Assembly (NCBI RefSeq): GCF_041146795.1
Contig: NC_135173.1
Span: 54,562,365-54,626,364, forward strand
DNA from: Maylandia zebra
Taxonomy: Eukaryota; Chordata; Actinopteri; Cichliformes; Cichlidae
DNA length: 64,000 nt
Direction of reading: 5' to 3'
Part shown: positions 11,201 through 26,200 of the stretch, piece after piece
Layout: each line of letters starts with the position of its first letter
Numbering within the stretch: position 1 is the stretch's first letter
Translations under genes and position numbers: made by a program
The notes under the pieces: generated by a model
What the model was told of the DNA's origin: nothing
The model's input: only the letters and a program-made list of their open reading frames with translations
The model's database searches: none

Positions 11201-14200
11201 GACGCAGATTACCCAGTTTTTGGGATTAAAGTGATTTATTTTCTCTCCCGTGTTTGTCATCTGATCTGCTTGCTCTCTGCTTTATGTTGTGACAGGTCAT
11301 CACACTGTGTACATCGGTGTCCACGTTCCCAAGAGCTACCACAGGAGGAGGCGCCACAGACGCAGGCCTAGCCACAAGGAGAAGCGGGAACGACCTGAAC
11401 AGAGCGCAGAAGGGTCCAAGTCCGACGGGGAGAATGTAGACATCAGCGTCCTCAAACCTCTCAGTGAGTCGTGGTGACACTAACATGACGTTTAGTAAAA
11501 ACAGTGTGCATGAAATCATCTATGAGAGCCACGTTGGTGATGGATAAATCGCTCCTGAGATGAGCTTTAAGTCATCTGGATTAAGTCCAGTGCAAATTAC
11601 AGCCTACAAGATATCAGTTTTCCCTAGTAAGGAGGCAGAGCAATGAGGGGTGGGTGGGGTGCGAGGGGCTCTCTTTCTTTAAGCAGCAGCCTGCACTCAA
11701 GTGAATAAATGCAGCAGGGGAATGGGAACATGCTGAGCACTAATCTGAAAATGACGCTGGAATAGCTTAATGTGTGTAAAGTAAACAAAAGGGGGGGGGG
11801 GGGGGGGTGTGTGTTACCTGTCACCTGATGATTAAACACGGCACTCTGAGATTTGTGGGAAAGGATTCTCAGAAGCTAAGTGGTAAAACGGAAGATTTAG
11901 CACAAATGGCAAGATATAGAGATGTTAAACGAGATCCTTAAGACCAAATGACAAAGTAGTACTCATACGGTGTCTGTGTGGATGAAAAAAGACTGCAAGA
12001 TTGTCAACAGTATTCTAATCTTACTGTTGCTATAGGGCAAATACACCCGGTCTGTCCCTATAGAGAGGCTTAGAAAGCTGACATGGTTGAACCATTAATC
12101 CCCTGATTGTTTTCTACAGCCTGAGGAATTAAAACAGACAGAAATTGCATTTAATGAGGAAGAAGGGACATTTTTTTTAATTAGGTAAAACAGGTGGGAA
12201 AATCTGAACCTCACAGTCTTCAATGGCAACACTATGATTTGGCTTCAGTGTATAGTAAATGCGTGTAATTGTAATAGAGAGCCCCAAAGTTGTACCTCCT
12301 CTTGGGTAAATCATCGTTTTTGTTTTTAAGAGTCCCAAAACGTTACATCTGGTATGAGCAAGATTCACAATTATCATTACTGGAATTCACCATAAAATGA
12401 TGCTGGAAACTGGTACAATAAGCTGGTGAATTTGTTGTGTGTGGTGGTGTCGGATATATTTGAGCAAGGGATTTGCCGCTTGACTCATCAGGGCATGTGT
12501 GAACAATGACAACAGGGCCACAAAGGCCAATAGGATCAAGGTAAACTGGTATTTCCACTGATATTTAAAGTTCAGATGAATCCTTAAAGGGTACCTGTTC
12601 AGTTTCATATTTAAACCTGAGACTCCAAATAGTTTCTTTAGGTGATCCGAAGTTCAGAATAACCCTTATTTAGCTCACTATCAAAAGCTAGTTTTTTGCC
12701 AGGCTTGCATCAGTACATGTATATCAGTAGAAGTTTACACAGCCAGTAAAAAAGGAAAGGGTACGACTTTCAACATGTTTTTATGGGTCAGGCACTTTAA
12801 CTCACATTAATATCAATCATAGGGGCTTTTATTGGAAACATATACATTTAAAAGGAAAAGAATTGAAAGGCAAGGCAGCACTTTACATCAAAGGAATGAA
12901 CGGCCCCACCTGCGATCCACAGCGACTACTTGATAATGATTCCTTGGACATTGCAAACAACCATGTGTTGTGACACATCTTTCACCCTCAGTTAATGGTT
13001 CAGATCAGTATAAGTGCGGCAGTTAGGAAATAAAAACTTGCCATTTCTTAAAACGTAAACCCTGTAGAGAGCGTTACATGTAAGGTGCGTATTTGTCCAA
13101 CAGTCACCACAAAGCACAAATGGCATTTCTCAAACGACCAGTAAATAAATCTAAATCTAAAACCATATGAACATGCAAACGTGTGCAAAAACTGGCCTCG
13201 ATCATGCAGTTTCTGTATGGAAATGCACAGAAAAAGAAACAATATTTTTAATTTGAAGCAAATATTTAATCAGTCGCCATATAAATGTTGCAAATCATGG
13301 TAGCCCTAGGTAGTTTATAGAGTTTCATCAAGAATAAACCAATCGTACACACCGTACAATTATTCTAGTGGTATGATGATGATGCTGGGCTTTGGTGTAG
13401 ACCCTGAGTTCATACATTGTGTAAAACAAGCTGATTTAGCTTGTATATTAACCCTTAGGTCAGCTTTCTTCTTGACTTGTAATTTTTGAACAGAGGGTGG
13501 GTGGGTGCAGTGCTTACGTAACCATCTTAAGGATATCCCCTTGTTTTGACATCAAATATCGCCCCCAACCTCCTACACAAGACCGCAATCACAAGTTGTA
13601 TAAGCATTCAAAAGACTACAATCAAACAAAAGTTCAAAGACAGTGAGCAGAGTTTCATAACAATAGGCACCTTGTGTGGACAAATAATAGAGGTGAAGGT
13701 GAATAGAGTGATGCTATGATTTGGAGTGACACCATTGAACGAGGCATACTGGAAGAGGCGATCCACCAGGAAACTGTGAAGCATTCCAGAATTATTTGTA
13801 AGACAGCCAGTAGATTCATTGTTCCTCCTCCAACTGTAGAATGAAAATAGAAACCTATTAGTTTGAGAAACGTACCACAAATATTAATTTTCTGTGTCAC
13901 CAAAGGACTAGTTTGTGAATTGTTACCTTCCTTCTAATCAGAGGGTTGTTGACTGGCTGCTCCAGTCTGCATGCCAAAGTATAATTGGGCAAGATATTAT
14001 AGATTTAAGAGTGCTCTGAGTTCCCAAGCAGAGTAGAAAATCACCATGTAAGAAGGAGTCCATTTACCATTCCTTAAAGTACAGCCAGTTCCTAAAAGTA
14101 GACACGAGTTGGAGATTTAAAAATGAAATGCACGACTCGGGGTTGGGCTCCATTATCAAGAAACGGGAGAGAGTCTGAAGGGATCTGCATGAATGGGTGA

Positions 14201-17200
14201 ATAAAGCACGAGTAGATACAATGATAGGCATTGTCCATTGACCACTTTTTGGCTTTGTTGACAATTTACAATTGCATCTTTCTTGGTTTTGCCGGCGTAA
14301 CATTGAGTTGTCTTTTCACAGGCTCTCACAGCAGCCCCACAGCTGAGTAATCTTCTCTCCTCTGACGCTGTAATCCTCTGTTACACCTTATGCTCAGATG
14401 TAAACCAGCCTGAGTGCTTAGTCATTCAAAGGTGCCACAATATGAGAGGAGCTTTGTTCCCATTAATCTCTCTCTATCTACAGTAGGTGTCATGGGCCCT
14501 GCCTGATTACTTTCTGAGTCATGCAAACTCCACCGACTTTAAGTAAACGCGGAAAAAACTAACATCAGCTTACATAAGAATAACTTCTTTATCAATTAGT
14601 TGATTTTTTTTTTAAAATACTCTCAGACTTGTGACATAAGGTGACATAGAGACAGATATGTCTAGAGAATGCAATCAGAGACTGTAGTTTGTTTTCTCAG
14701 TTAGTAAGAGCTTTATTACTTGTTACATTTGGATAAAACTTATATAGCACCAAATTACAACCTGTCCTCTCAGGACACCTAGAGTAGCAACTAAAGTCAT
14801 GACCTTACGGTTTTACAGAGAGAAATTGCTGTTTTGATTTTTTTTTTTTTTTTTTTTTTTGCTGGATAGAGGCCAATGGCAAGAAGCAGCCTCAGGGAAC
14901 ATCTGTCACCACAACCGGCTGGGGTGAGGAGAAAGTGAAAAGATGAGCACAGAGCGACAACATTCACTAGTACAGCAAGTAACAACAGATCAGGAACATG
15001 CAGCTCCAGAAGCAACTATATGTGCAGAAAGGTTACGTGCAGAGAGAAGAGAAAAAGTTAATAATATGCAGTAGCACCATAAAATCCAAGGGAAGCAGAT
15101 ATTATAGGAGAGTTGCTAAGTGCATCATGTGAGGCCTCCCTGCAACTGGGCCTAATGCAGCAAAACTTATCAATGAAACTTGAACAGAAAAAAAGTGTTT
15201 GACACCTAATCTTAAAAGTGAAAAGAGTCTATGTTTCTTAAACCAAATTAGGAGCTGGTTCCACTGGAGAAGAGCCTGATAGCTGAATGCTGTGCCTCCC
15301 ATCATACGTTTGGAAACTCTGAGAATCAGAAATAGGGCTGCACTCTGAGAGGCACGTGCTCTTTTGGGAATATAAGGTGCTACGAGGTCTTTAAGACACA
15401 ATGGAGGCATGGTTATTTAGGACATACTCAAGTAGAGGAATTTTATATTTAAATCTTGATTTAACAGGGGGAGCCAACAAAGACTAACCAAAATGGGAGG
15501 AATCTCAAGAATTACAATTGTCCAGCCTGGAAGTAATAAATGCGAGGTAGTTTTTCACCATCACCCTGAGAAAGTATGTTTTTAATTTAAGTAAGAGTAA
15601 GAAGATAATAGAAGGCAGTCCTAGAGGTTTGTTTACTGTGTGAATTTTTCTGAACGAAAAGGACCTGATGTTCCTTCCTAGTGGTCTTGGAGTTTAAGGT
15701 ACTTCCATCCAGAGAAAGTATTTGGTTGGATGGCATGTTTCCTAAATCTTTACAGCCAAATATGATCGCTTCACGATTCTGAATTTATTAGGAGAAAAGT
15801 ACATGTCATCCAAGCCCTAATGTCTTTAACAAATAGTCCAACTTATTTACATCTCCTGGTTTTATAGCTGTGCAGAAGAGCATATACGATGAAAATTATC
15901 AGTTGTATCCTTTCTAGTATTTGTGATCTTTGATTAAAGCCATTATTTGTGATAGCAGCTCTTTTCTTTGGCTTTGCTTGCCAGAAGGACAACATCATTT
16001 GTCATTTGTAAAATGCCTTTCTTTGGTTACACCATTTTGATGTACTGTGATGGTATTTTCCTATCTAAAAATGAATTTAATGCAATGTTGAGGCCATCAT
16101 TCTCAACTGTTCAGCTACTATAGTGATTTAATTTGTAGTGATTAAAAACCTTGAGCATTCAGATGCATGATTCATTGCAAGAAATAAACTTGTCAAGGGC
16201 TTTTCAATTTGGGTGTCAGAGAATAATAATAATAATAATAATAATAATGGATTGCATTTCTATATAAATGAGAGTAACGCTTAAAATCTTAGCTCTTGGG
16301 TTTTACAAATAACCCCATCTTAACTTACAAACCTAATAGCACTGTATCACCCCAAAAGAGCACTTTGCTCTCAGATTTAGGCTCCTAGAGAATTGAATTT
16401 AAAAGTAGAATGGAAGGCAGAGCCTTCAGCTTTCAGGCGCCTCTTCCGTGGAATCAGTTCCTCGTTAGATTCAGGAGACAGACGACCCTCTACTTTTAAG
16501 ATTAGGCTTAAAACTTTTCCTTTTTGATAAAGCTTATAGTTAGGCTTCCAATGATGCATTTAGCATTTCTTCTCCACTCCCCTTTTTACACTATCTATGT
16601 GATTATATGCCACTCTGCATTTAACCATTAGTTATTATCAATCTCTGGCAATCTTCCACAGCATGTCTTTTGTCCTGTCTCCCTCTCCTCATCCCTAACC
16701 GCTCCCCCTCCCTGAGCCTGGGTCTACTGGAGGTTTCTTCGTGTTAAAAACTGGAGTTTTTCCTTCTCATTGTTGCCAAGTGTTTGCTCATAGGGGGTTC
16801 CACAGAGTTGATTACAGACTGGAAAATCAGTGGGCAGCAGGAGAGCAGACCTAACACAGAAGCTCAAACTGAATCTGTCATCCATATTTAAATGTCCGTT
16901 CTAGCTCACACACAACACACACACATAAACAAACTCCCACGTTCCCATACTACTGTATCTCTCTAAAAGATCTTAACTGCAAACAGTGTTTGAAGGTTGA
17001 ATAAGAGGGCAGACTCTACTGCGTGATGAGCTACTCTTGGCATAAACATTTTTTTCCCTCTTGAGTGAACCACCTTTTATATTTTTTTGTTACCCTATTA
17101 AATGAAGGTGTGCATGTTGCCTCTACCTGAGATGCTTTACTCTCCCTGTTAGGAGTTTTCAACTGATGTGTGCAAATGTCAAGCAGAGCTTTGGCTATGG

Positions 17201-20200
17201 GGGTTGTGCTGTCACAGAACATGAGCATACAGTGTAACAAGATTGTCCCAGACAACTAAAGCCCCAGTTGAAAGTGCACATACTGACAGATATATGTAGC
17301 CCTACACTTGTAAGATTTTCCACTGCTTTGACCGATCTAAACCCACATAATCCTGTTGATTCTGGCAAAAACTGTAGAGCAGACGACTCAAAAGTTGCGT
17401 GTAACCACAACAAAGGCCTGGTTTTCATTGGTAACACCAGCTGTGAAACGTAAGAGGCGAAGAGTGTTTTGTACACCATATGGTGTCAGTAAGTCATATT
17501 TGCAAAAGGACAGCAGAAAGGTGCTGTGGGTGTGAGGATCTCCTATGTTTTGGTTTTGCATCCTTACTGAAGGTTCATGCATGGGATCCTAAAGGTGTTT
17601 CATGCCCCTTTTGAGTCATTGGTCTTAACCTTCACATGACCTATTATTAGATGCGCTGTCTATATTAGAACAGTTCCAGCTGTACTATTTTAAAAACAAA
17701 CAATCTAAATTAAGCTTTGGTGCGCTGTTTCAGGATTAAAAGGTTACAGGTGCCGTTACGTTCTTAAGCTATCAACCTGCAGAATCCTGACTGGTACAGT
17801 AAATCAAGGCACCTTCATAAATAGCCTCTTGTGTCTTGCTCTTGACCTCCACTTCGTTGCCTTACTTCATCGTTGCACAACTTTCGCAGAAGAGTTAACA
17901 AGAACAAGCAGTTCTCACATTTCATTTTGTCAAGATTCTTGTTAAACCCGGAGATTGCTGTTTTATTTTTGGTTATCAGAACAAGATCATAACTTGCATA
18001 AATAAACACTGGTTACATAATTTATTATGAATAATAAAAAGAAAAATCTATATGCCTAGGCTGTCTTACTGTGGAGGTCACATCACCTTTCTTGATGTCA
18101 TATTCCTTAATGGTCTTCGTGTTTCTGATTGAAGTAATAGAAGTAGAAGATAAACATTCAGGGGAGGTTATCAATGCATGAGTGTGCTGATTTAAAAAAA
18201 AATCTTGGTTAACTTTCTCAGAAGGAAGTAAAATGTGTTTTACTGAAAATCTTTTCCTCGAGCGGATGTGTTGTCAGGCTGTTTCCTTCCAGCTAAGATA
18301 ACACTGTTCTTTTTACAGGGTCATGTGCTTTCACCTTATTCGCATCGCAGTCTGCCCCCCACAAAATCTTTAAAGCTACCTGAAATGCTAAAAAACATAC
18401 TATGTAACATCCCAACCAGGCTGCAGCTGTTTTGAATAGTAATTAAAACCTCTGATGTTTCTCTAACAGTGAGAGATGATATTCGAGCAGTTGCAGTTTA
18501 AGCAAGTCTGCTATGCAAGATATACTGTGGTCTCACGCTTACAGAAAATACTGTTTTGATGTCAGACAGATGCATGCCAGATTGTCAGACCAGTCAGCTG
18601 TTTGAGCTTTCTATTCTGTGCATGATTATGCAGCTGCAATTTCTTTCCTATACAGGAAACCTTAAGTTCTGCACAGCAGGCATCTGTGTAGCTTCACACA
18701 ATGACAGCAACTACACTGCTGATTTGTTTGTCCACTAACTCAATTCTTTCTGCTTGCAGTTTCTCCTGCTGAGAGAATCCGGTTTATCCTGGGAGAGGAG
18801 GATGATGGCCCACCACCTCCCCAACTCTTCACTGAGCTGGATGAGCTTCTGGAAGTGGACGGGCAGGAGATGGAGTGGAAGGAAACTGCCAGGTGAGCTG
18901 CTAAGGCAAATGTGCTTACAGCTTATCCCCCCCCCCCATTTCACTTTAAGAGCCATGGGAAGTGGCTCACCATCCCGTGACTGGAACACAATCCCTTATA
19001 AATAATCATGTTTTGTGTGTGTAGGGAAATAGGCAGTGCCCTAGTGAACTCCCAGTCTACTCTTATCTGATCGAGATCTATAGTACCTGATCTGTGAGAC
19101 CCGGAAAAGGCAGCAACTCCCACATGATCAAAACAGGCCTCAAGTATACAGGGACATGTGAACTTTTGGCATGTATAAGTGGAATCACTACACTTGTTAA
19201 TGGATTTCTTTTAATTCACCTGTGGCGTGCTCAGTATTACAATAAATCATCAGTTATTCCAGCTAATCAAGCTAACATTGTGCGACTTTCATATAGAATT
19301 ATTATTTTCAAATGTTCCTGGAAGACTATCAGTAAATTTTATCTTAAACCTGACCTTCTCTGATTTGACCTACTTACCCTGTTCACTGCAGTGCTACTGA
19401 TTACATGGGGGGGGCGTGTTACCTTGGTATAACTTACAGTGTTGGCTTTTGTCATGGATTAGGAGGTAATACTTTATAATACACAATGGTTGTTGTTATT
19501 ATCATTATTAAGCTAACAAACCAGCAGATATACAACATCATGAACGCTTCAACTTTGTTTGTCTTTTCTGACTAAATCTGATCACTGAGCAGCAATTAAA
19601 TCAAATGTAAGACTGACCAGTTACTTAGTGTTTGAGGTAATCCTGAAGTAACGATTAATGTCACCTACTCTGACCCCTCAAGTAAAGTGAAGCTTCATGC
19701 TGAGGACTACCTTGTTACTTTAGCATTACGTTTCCATTACTTGCTATTCCTTTGTCCGACGTAACCAAGTAAAGGAATTCAGTGAATTCAAAAATCTCAG
19801 CACCTTTTGTCAGTTTTTGCACAGATAAGTGTTGTGTCAAGCTTTGTCTATGGAGCGTTCTTTGAGAAGCATCGAAACAACGATAAGGAGCTGTTGTGTT
19901 TTTCTGATTCTTTGTCTCATTTTGTAAAAAGAGCAATGGGATTACACGGAAGGACATGTAAGTGAATGCCTTAGGACTCGCATTGTCTCCGTGGCCAAAC
20001 TCTTCCCACAGCAAGACGGCCCGTCACAGACACGTGGACCGCAGCCAACCAGAGAGATACTCTATCCCCAGTGGAAACTCCATCCCCAGGCCTCATGAGA
20101 ATGGTTCTTTGTAGTGGTGACATCTGAGGCATTATTATTAAAAAGAGTCCTTGTCCTGAGCCTTACCTTCGAGGCTGAGCTTATCCGTGGCAACAAAGTT

Positions 20201-23200
20201 GAAACGTTAAAATGGGATCTTGTTTGAACGCCGTTTCCGAGCAATGTGTGGTCTAAAGTTTCCAGAGAAGGCTGTCACCATTCCAGTGAATAGCATGCTT
20301 TCTAAAGTCTAGTGATTTATTTTTTATTTCTACGCGTTTCTGCATCCCACATTTATGCATTGTGAAGTGTGACAGCTTCAAAACATTGCACTGCTGTTTT
20401 GTAAAGAGGACAGAATCCATATTGTCGCCATTTGTTTTCCGCCTTTGTTTATTTTTAAACCTCCGTTACCTTTGATTTTGACCTCAACCTTCAGGTTGAA
20501 GATGAAAAAAGATGATGGATTGTACATTCTTCTGCTTCTGAGCACAGTCACTTGTCCAATTCCGGTATGGTTCACGCATATTTTACCTCTTCTTTATTTT
20601 CTCCCACTCTGACCAGGTGGATCAAGTTTGAGGAGAAGGTGGAGAAGGGAGGTGAACGCTGGAGCAAACCTCATGTGGCCACGCTGTCCTTGCATAGTTT
20701 GATGGAGCTGAAAACCTTTATCGAGAAGGGCACGATCGTGCTGGATCTGGAGGCCAACTCGCTGCCACAGATTGTCGGTGCGTGAGGTTGACTAGATCGA
20801 AAGTGCTCCTGAAGGTTTAGAAAAGCCCAACTGCTACTTACGCTTTTCAATCTGTCCCCTCTAACAGAAATGATCACTGACAGCCAGATTGAGAGTGGTC
20901 AGTTGAAGGCAGACCTGAAGGAGAAGGTTACATACACCTTGCTGAGGAAGCATCGGCACCAGACCAAGAAGTCCAACTTGCGCTCTCTTGCAGATATTGG
21001 CAAGACTGTTTCCAGTGCAAGCAGGATATTTTCTAGCCAGGAGACTGGTAATGCAGAAACTCTTATTTCTCCTTATCAACTCAAACACCTTCTCCTAATT
21101 TTTCTGTTCATTTTTAACTCTTACTGTTTTAGGCTTTTCTTTTTTTAACACAAACCTGTCCCCTTTCCCTTTCTGTTTCTCCTCCCCCTCCCCCCTATCT
21201 TACTGTACTTCTTTTCCTCTCTTTTTTTCTTTCCTCCCACGGGGGTCTGTACTTTCTGACTTCCTGCATCTGGGGTGCAATAGCCCGCAACCCCCTCGAG
21301 CACCCTGTGCCTTGTTTAAACCCACAAGACTCAGAGGAACCATGTGAGGTCATGAGGAGCTCCAGCATGGGATACCTCTGTAAGTGAGGTCATAGCCCTC
21401 CAGCTGAAAGCAGCATTGTTGGAATGTAGTCCCATGGAAGGCTTGTGTGAATGGAGATAGACAATTGTAAATTAGAGAGGAAAAAAATGCAATAGTGTTG
21501 AAGTTTCATTAAGTCAACTGTGTTAAAAAAAAAAAAAAAGGCTTAATGTGTTTATTCATGAAATCAGCCTGGAAACGTATGTGGTGGACAAAAGCTAAAT
21601 ATTCATTTTGCCGTAAATCAAATAGTGATAGACTAATGTTCTCCACCATTGTCAGTAGCAGAATTTCTAACCGAGTTCCAGAGTTTACATTCTCAGTTGT
21701 CTGCCAGCCGTTGCTCAAACAACTATTTACGTGTATAAACAGCAGACCTAAAGCAGTCATCTATCATGCTCTCTTATCTCTGACTGTCTGACATTTGTCC
21801 TAAGTCTTAAGCCCTGACACATTTAGCTTATTTCTCAGGTTTCCGTCTCTTTTCAGCCTCTTTCTCAGCCAAAAATATCTTCTTCTTTTTTTCTTTTTTT
21901 TTTTAAAAAAGTTCTGCGTTCTTGCCCGTCATCCTCTTTGATCCTAACAGAATCTCCCCTCTCTGCAGGTAGTCCAACTACAACCCACCGAAACCTCACC
22001 TCCAACAGCCTGAGTGACTTCTCTGATAAGCCAGAGAAAGATCAGGTAATGTGTTTCGATGTGTTATTTGCATAGAGTCATATGGGTTTTGCACCACCGC
22101 TGTCAATGTTCACAAAGCAGCACTTAGAAAGGGCATCTACTGGGCTGTATGAGTGCTTCAGCATGCTGCAACGTAGACTGGAGACTGACCCCAGAGTATG
22201 TAGAAACATTAGCTTTATTAGTGTTTATCCACACTTTGTCAGGTGTAGACAATTGGCAGTTAAGCCATGGCAGCACCCGATTCTCTTGCACTGGCACTGC
22301 AAGGTGGAGGGCGTAACACATGTGAGCCCCAGATGCTAATAAATAAGACACCTTCCATTCTTCTCTCTGGTCTGAGTAACAACAGCTTACTGTCTTTGTC
22401 GTGTGAGTTTCTGTCATCCGCTGTAGTTTCTTTTGCTGCCGTGACTCATGACAACTGTAAATGGGCTGTATTGTCTGCGTTTTTCTGCAATCACGGAAGT
22501 AGTTAAACAGTAACTGAAATCACCCTCAAGCAACTGTTTATAAAACTGTGCATTGGTCAAAATGGTGTGTTTTTCTTTAAGATTTTAACAAGGGCTTTGT
22601 TAATCATCTCCCTTAGTTGATGTAAGTTTTTACAGGCTCAGTTTAGATCTCTATGAATCCAGACTGAGGATGTATGCTTATTGGACGGCATAAAATCAAA
22701 CTGCTGTTCAGCACATAATTGAAGGAAGGGCAGGTACTGCCTGTTCCTACACACTTATACTGACATCAACAAAGCACACCACTAGGTTTGCATGTACATG
22801 ATACCCTAATCACTTCTACAAGAGGAAATTTGTAGCCTAACCCTAACCCCCCTCCCACCTCCATGATTACAGCTGAAGAATAAGTTCATGAAAAAATTGC
22901 CCCGCGATGCTGAGGCTTCAAACGTGCTGGTCGGGGAGGTAGATTTCCTGGAAACCCCCTTTGTGGCTTTTGTCCGTCTGCAGCAGGCTGTCATGCTTGG
23001 GGCACTCACTGAGGTCCCTGTGCCCACCAGGTAAAATCGTCCAAGGTCCAACTTGCAACATTCGAAACACTGGCCAAAGTCTTTGAGATTCTCACTTTGT
23101 CACATCTCATTTTCTCATCTTTGTTTAGATTTCTCTTCGTCCTTTTGGGTCCCAAGGGCAAAGCTAAATCATATCATGAGATAGGAAGAGCCATCGCTAC

Positions 23201-26200
23201 CCTGATGTCAGATGAGGTATGAAGTAACTTCGTATTTGTTGGTTTAATTTCTCTTGTGGACTAAATTTTGAACTGATTGTAATAATATGACCCACAATGG
23301 AGACTGACTGACTACCGGTACTTTTTTTTTTTTTTTTTTTTTTACTAGTTTTACTGTTTTAACACATTAGATTTAACTTAACTAGCCTCTGACTGGTTGT
23401 GAACTTAAGATGATGGTTTTGGGCTATCCAGCTGCATTCATTAAATTAATGTTAACCCTTCCTGTTGCCAATTGTGGTTGGAGTCAAGTCTTTGTTTTTC
23501 TTGTATCATTATGTCTCAGTGAATGGTCTGTCCAACTGAGAGGTTAATTGTTAATCTCTGTGTTACAACTTTTTGACCCACGTTTGTTTTGGCATAAGCA
23601 GATCATATGCAAAGAAAAATGACAGGTTTTTTAACCTGCTCCACCTTTAAACATCTCTGTGTCTCTGCTGTGTAGCTTCACTCCTGGCTTAACGTCTCAG
23701 TGTTGTCAGGAATGTTAGCTGATAGCTCATAACATTCTTAATCCTGAGATCACCTGGCGGGCAATTTCCCACAGGCCTCAGCTCTTTCCAACATATCTTT
23801 CGAGTAAACACGGTGAGATAGGAAGTGTTTTTCCAGGATTTCCTCAAGTTAAACTTTACTCCCATGAAAACTTTATGAGCCGTTCTCAGCCGTTTTTGAG
23901 TCATCCCCTCGTAGTACTATCCTGCATGCCTGTTTCACTGCTCGTGAGACGCACAGATATTGATTCATTATTTGGGTACATGGTAATTAGAATATTATGA
24001 ACGTTTTGTTATGCTACTTTGTTAGAGTTAGGGGACACAGTGAATTGTTGGTTACTAAAGCTCCACTTATGCTTGTGTGCTGGCAGGTATTCCACGATAT
24101 TGCTTATAAAGCAAAGGACAGGCAGGACCTGCTGGCTGGTATCGAGGAGTTCCTGGATGAGGTCATTGTCCTGCCCCCTGGCGAGTGGGACCCTGATATC
24201 AGGATAGAGCCACCAAAGTCCCTGCCTTCTTCGGACAAGAGGTCCGCTGCTAATCCACCTAATCCCAATGAATGATGTCGCTGCATATAAATCTGTTAAA
24301 TCTACAAAATGTTATGTGAACATAGACGTATTTATGCAGACGTAAAAATAAAAGGGGGGTTGGGCAGTATTAATGTTTGTCCAACATGATTTTTTTTCTA
24401 CTTTGGTGCTGTGCTGATGTCTGTATGGCTTTCCATATGTATATCAGCGCCAGGGGAGTCAAAAGCACTGTTTTTTTTGTTTTTGTGGAAGTTGGACGAG
24501 CAGCAGCAAATCAAGAGAACGTGGGCTTTAGAGAAAATGAGAAATTTTTGGGCTTTAGAGAAATGCACTCAATGCACTGGAGTGTCATGGGACACTCAGT
24601 GCATCCCATCATGCACCAAGTGTCACTGTATTTAGATGCCACCCAACACCAGTTATTATTAATCTTTTTTTTCTCTTTTACTCAGCCTTTTGCCCTCTCT
24701 CCTTTCTCTCAACAGACCATGGCAGATGGTTGTGTTCTGTAGGAGGTTTCTTCCTGTTAAAAGGGAGTTTTTTTTCTTGCTACTGTCTCAAAGTTGAGCA
24801 GTGTTTTAAAGACAACAAACTAGGATCCTTTGTTACACAGTTATACATAAAGTTTCAACATAAGCTGCAGGCCAAGTGCAGGTCAACCTTTTCAGAAACT
24901 GAGAATCTTACTTCTTCTCTCAAACCTTAGATAATCTCTTATTTCACCGATGTGATTAAAGACTATTGTAAATAAAAATGTATGCAGCTTGTATTAGATA
25001 TGCATTATGCACTTGCATGTATATTTACGGTTTATTTGCCGTGATTTTCTGTTTTTGATGGTAGAAACATGACAGCGATCCTGCGATCTTCATGCTTGAG
25101 TTAACTGAAAGCTTGTGGGCTTTTATTTGTTTGCTTTCTGTTTTTAAAGGAAGAACATGTACACCGGATTAGAGGCACCTCAGATGAATGGCGACACTCC
25201 CCATGACACAGGACATGGAGGGGGTGGAGGACACCAAGTTGGAGAGGAGCTTCAGCGCACTGGAAAGTAATTGTGAAAATACTGTAGAGATAAAAAAATA
25301 AAAAAGAGGAAAAAAAACACAGAGGAAGAATACGCGAGGCGAACTATATTATGCTTGCTAACTTTAATGTCTCCTACTTGAAGGTTTTGTGGAGGTCTCA
25401 TCTTGGATGTGAAGCGGAAATTGCCCTTTTTCGCCAGCGACTTCTATGATGCGCTGAACATCCAGTCTCTGTCTGCCATCTTGTTCATCTATTTGGGCAC
25501 AGTCACCAATGCGATCACCTTTGGAGGTCTGCTTGGAGATGCTACAGAAAACATGCAGGTAATACCTCCCTCATCCCTTTGTGTTTAAACCCAGCATTCA
25601 CACCGCTCTGGCATTTCTAAGACTGCTAAAACCTTTTGTTAGAGCCTAACTTGACATGCTTGTGTTTTATCGGTGACATGAAGAAAGTCAGACTCTGATG
25701 ATTCAAAAGCTTGTGTTTGCTCCCTGCCGATGTCTCATCAGTCAAACAATCTCAGCAAAAACATTGCAGCATTGTGTGATTTCCTTTTTATGTGTATTTT
25801 TCTTTCTCATAGCCGTGGCTCTTCGCCGATGCTCTCTGGAATGCTGGTGTTTCTGCTTTTTGTTGACTTTATATTTATGCTTTTCTGCCAATGTGATTGC
25901 CTCACTGTTGTTTGTTGCTACTTGTCTGTTTACACCGATACATTGTGTCACACAGTGTACTCCTCTGTTTTGAAGCAGTCTATTATTTCAACATTTTCAA
26001 AGAGATTCTCAGCTGACTAAAGCCCCTTATTGTTGCTCATGCACAGTGTGAATGTGACAAGGTTAAAGAGCTGATAAACAATGATAAACTGTCTCGATTT
26101 CCCAAATCCTTGCCCAACTCTAAATTTCTCCTCTGCTCACATGTGTGGGATTTGTCTCTTGCATTCTTCTACCTCTCACTCTCATAGCACATATTTCTGT

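Larger units (their letters stand above)
11464..18759 (+). other. slc4a4a intron 3 (large)
   Basis: In mammals the internal NBCe1-A promoter and first exon lie in the equivalent interval. I looked for an exon encoding that type of N-terminus, ending one base into a codon, and found none by eye. Contents: a G17 run (11791-11807), a T23 run (14838-14860), an AAT microsatellite (16222-16248) and diverged copies of high-copy fish repeats (about 14700-15560 and 16370-16800). Confidence 0.55.

Noticed and set aside
11289..11477. 62-codon frame starting [10 protein letters not shown]
   Set aside because: It is slc4a4a exon 3 read with intron bases at both ends; the real exon is 11296-11463.
24377..24742. 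121-codon frame in slc4a4a intron 10
   Set aside because: It runs into a high-copy repeat fragment and has no recognisable domain.
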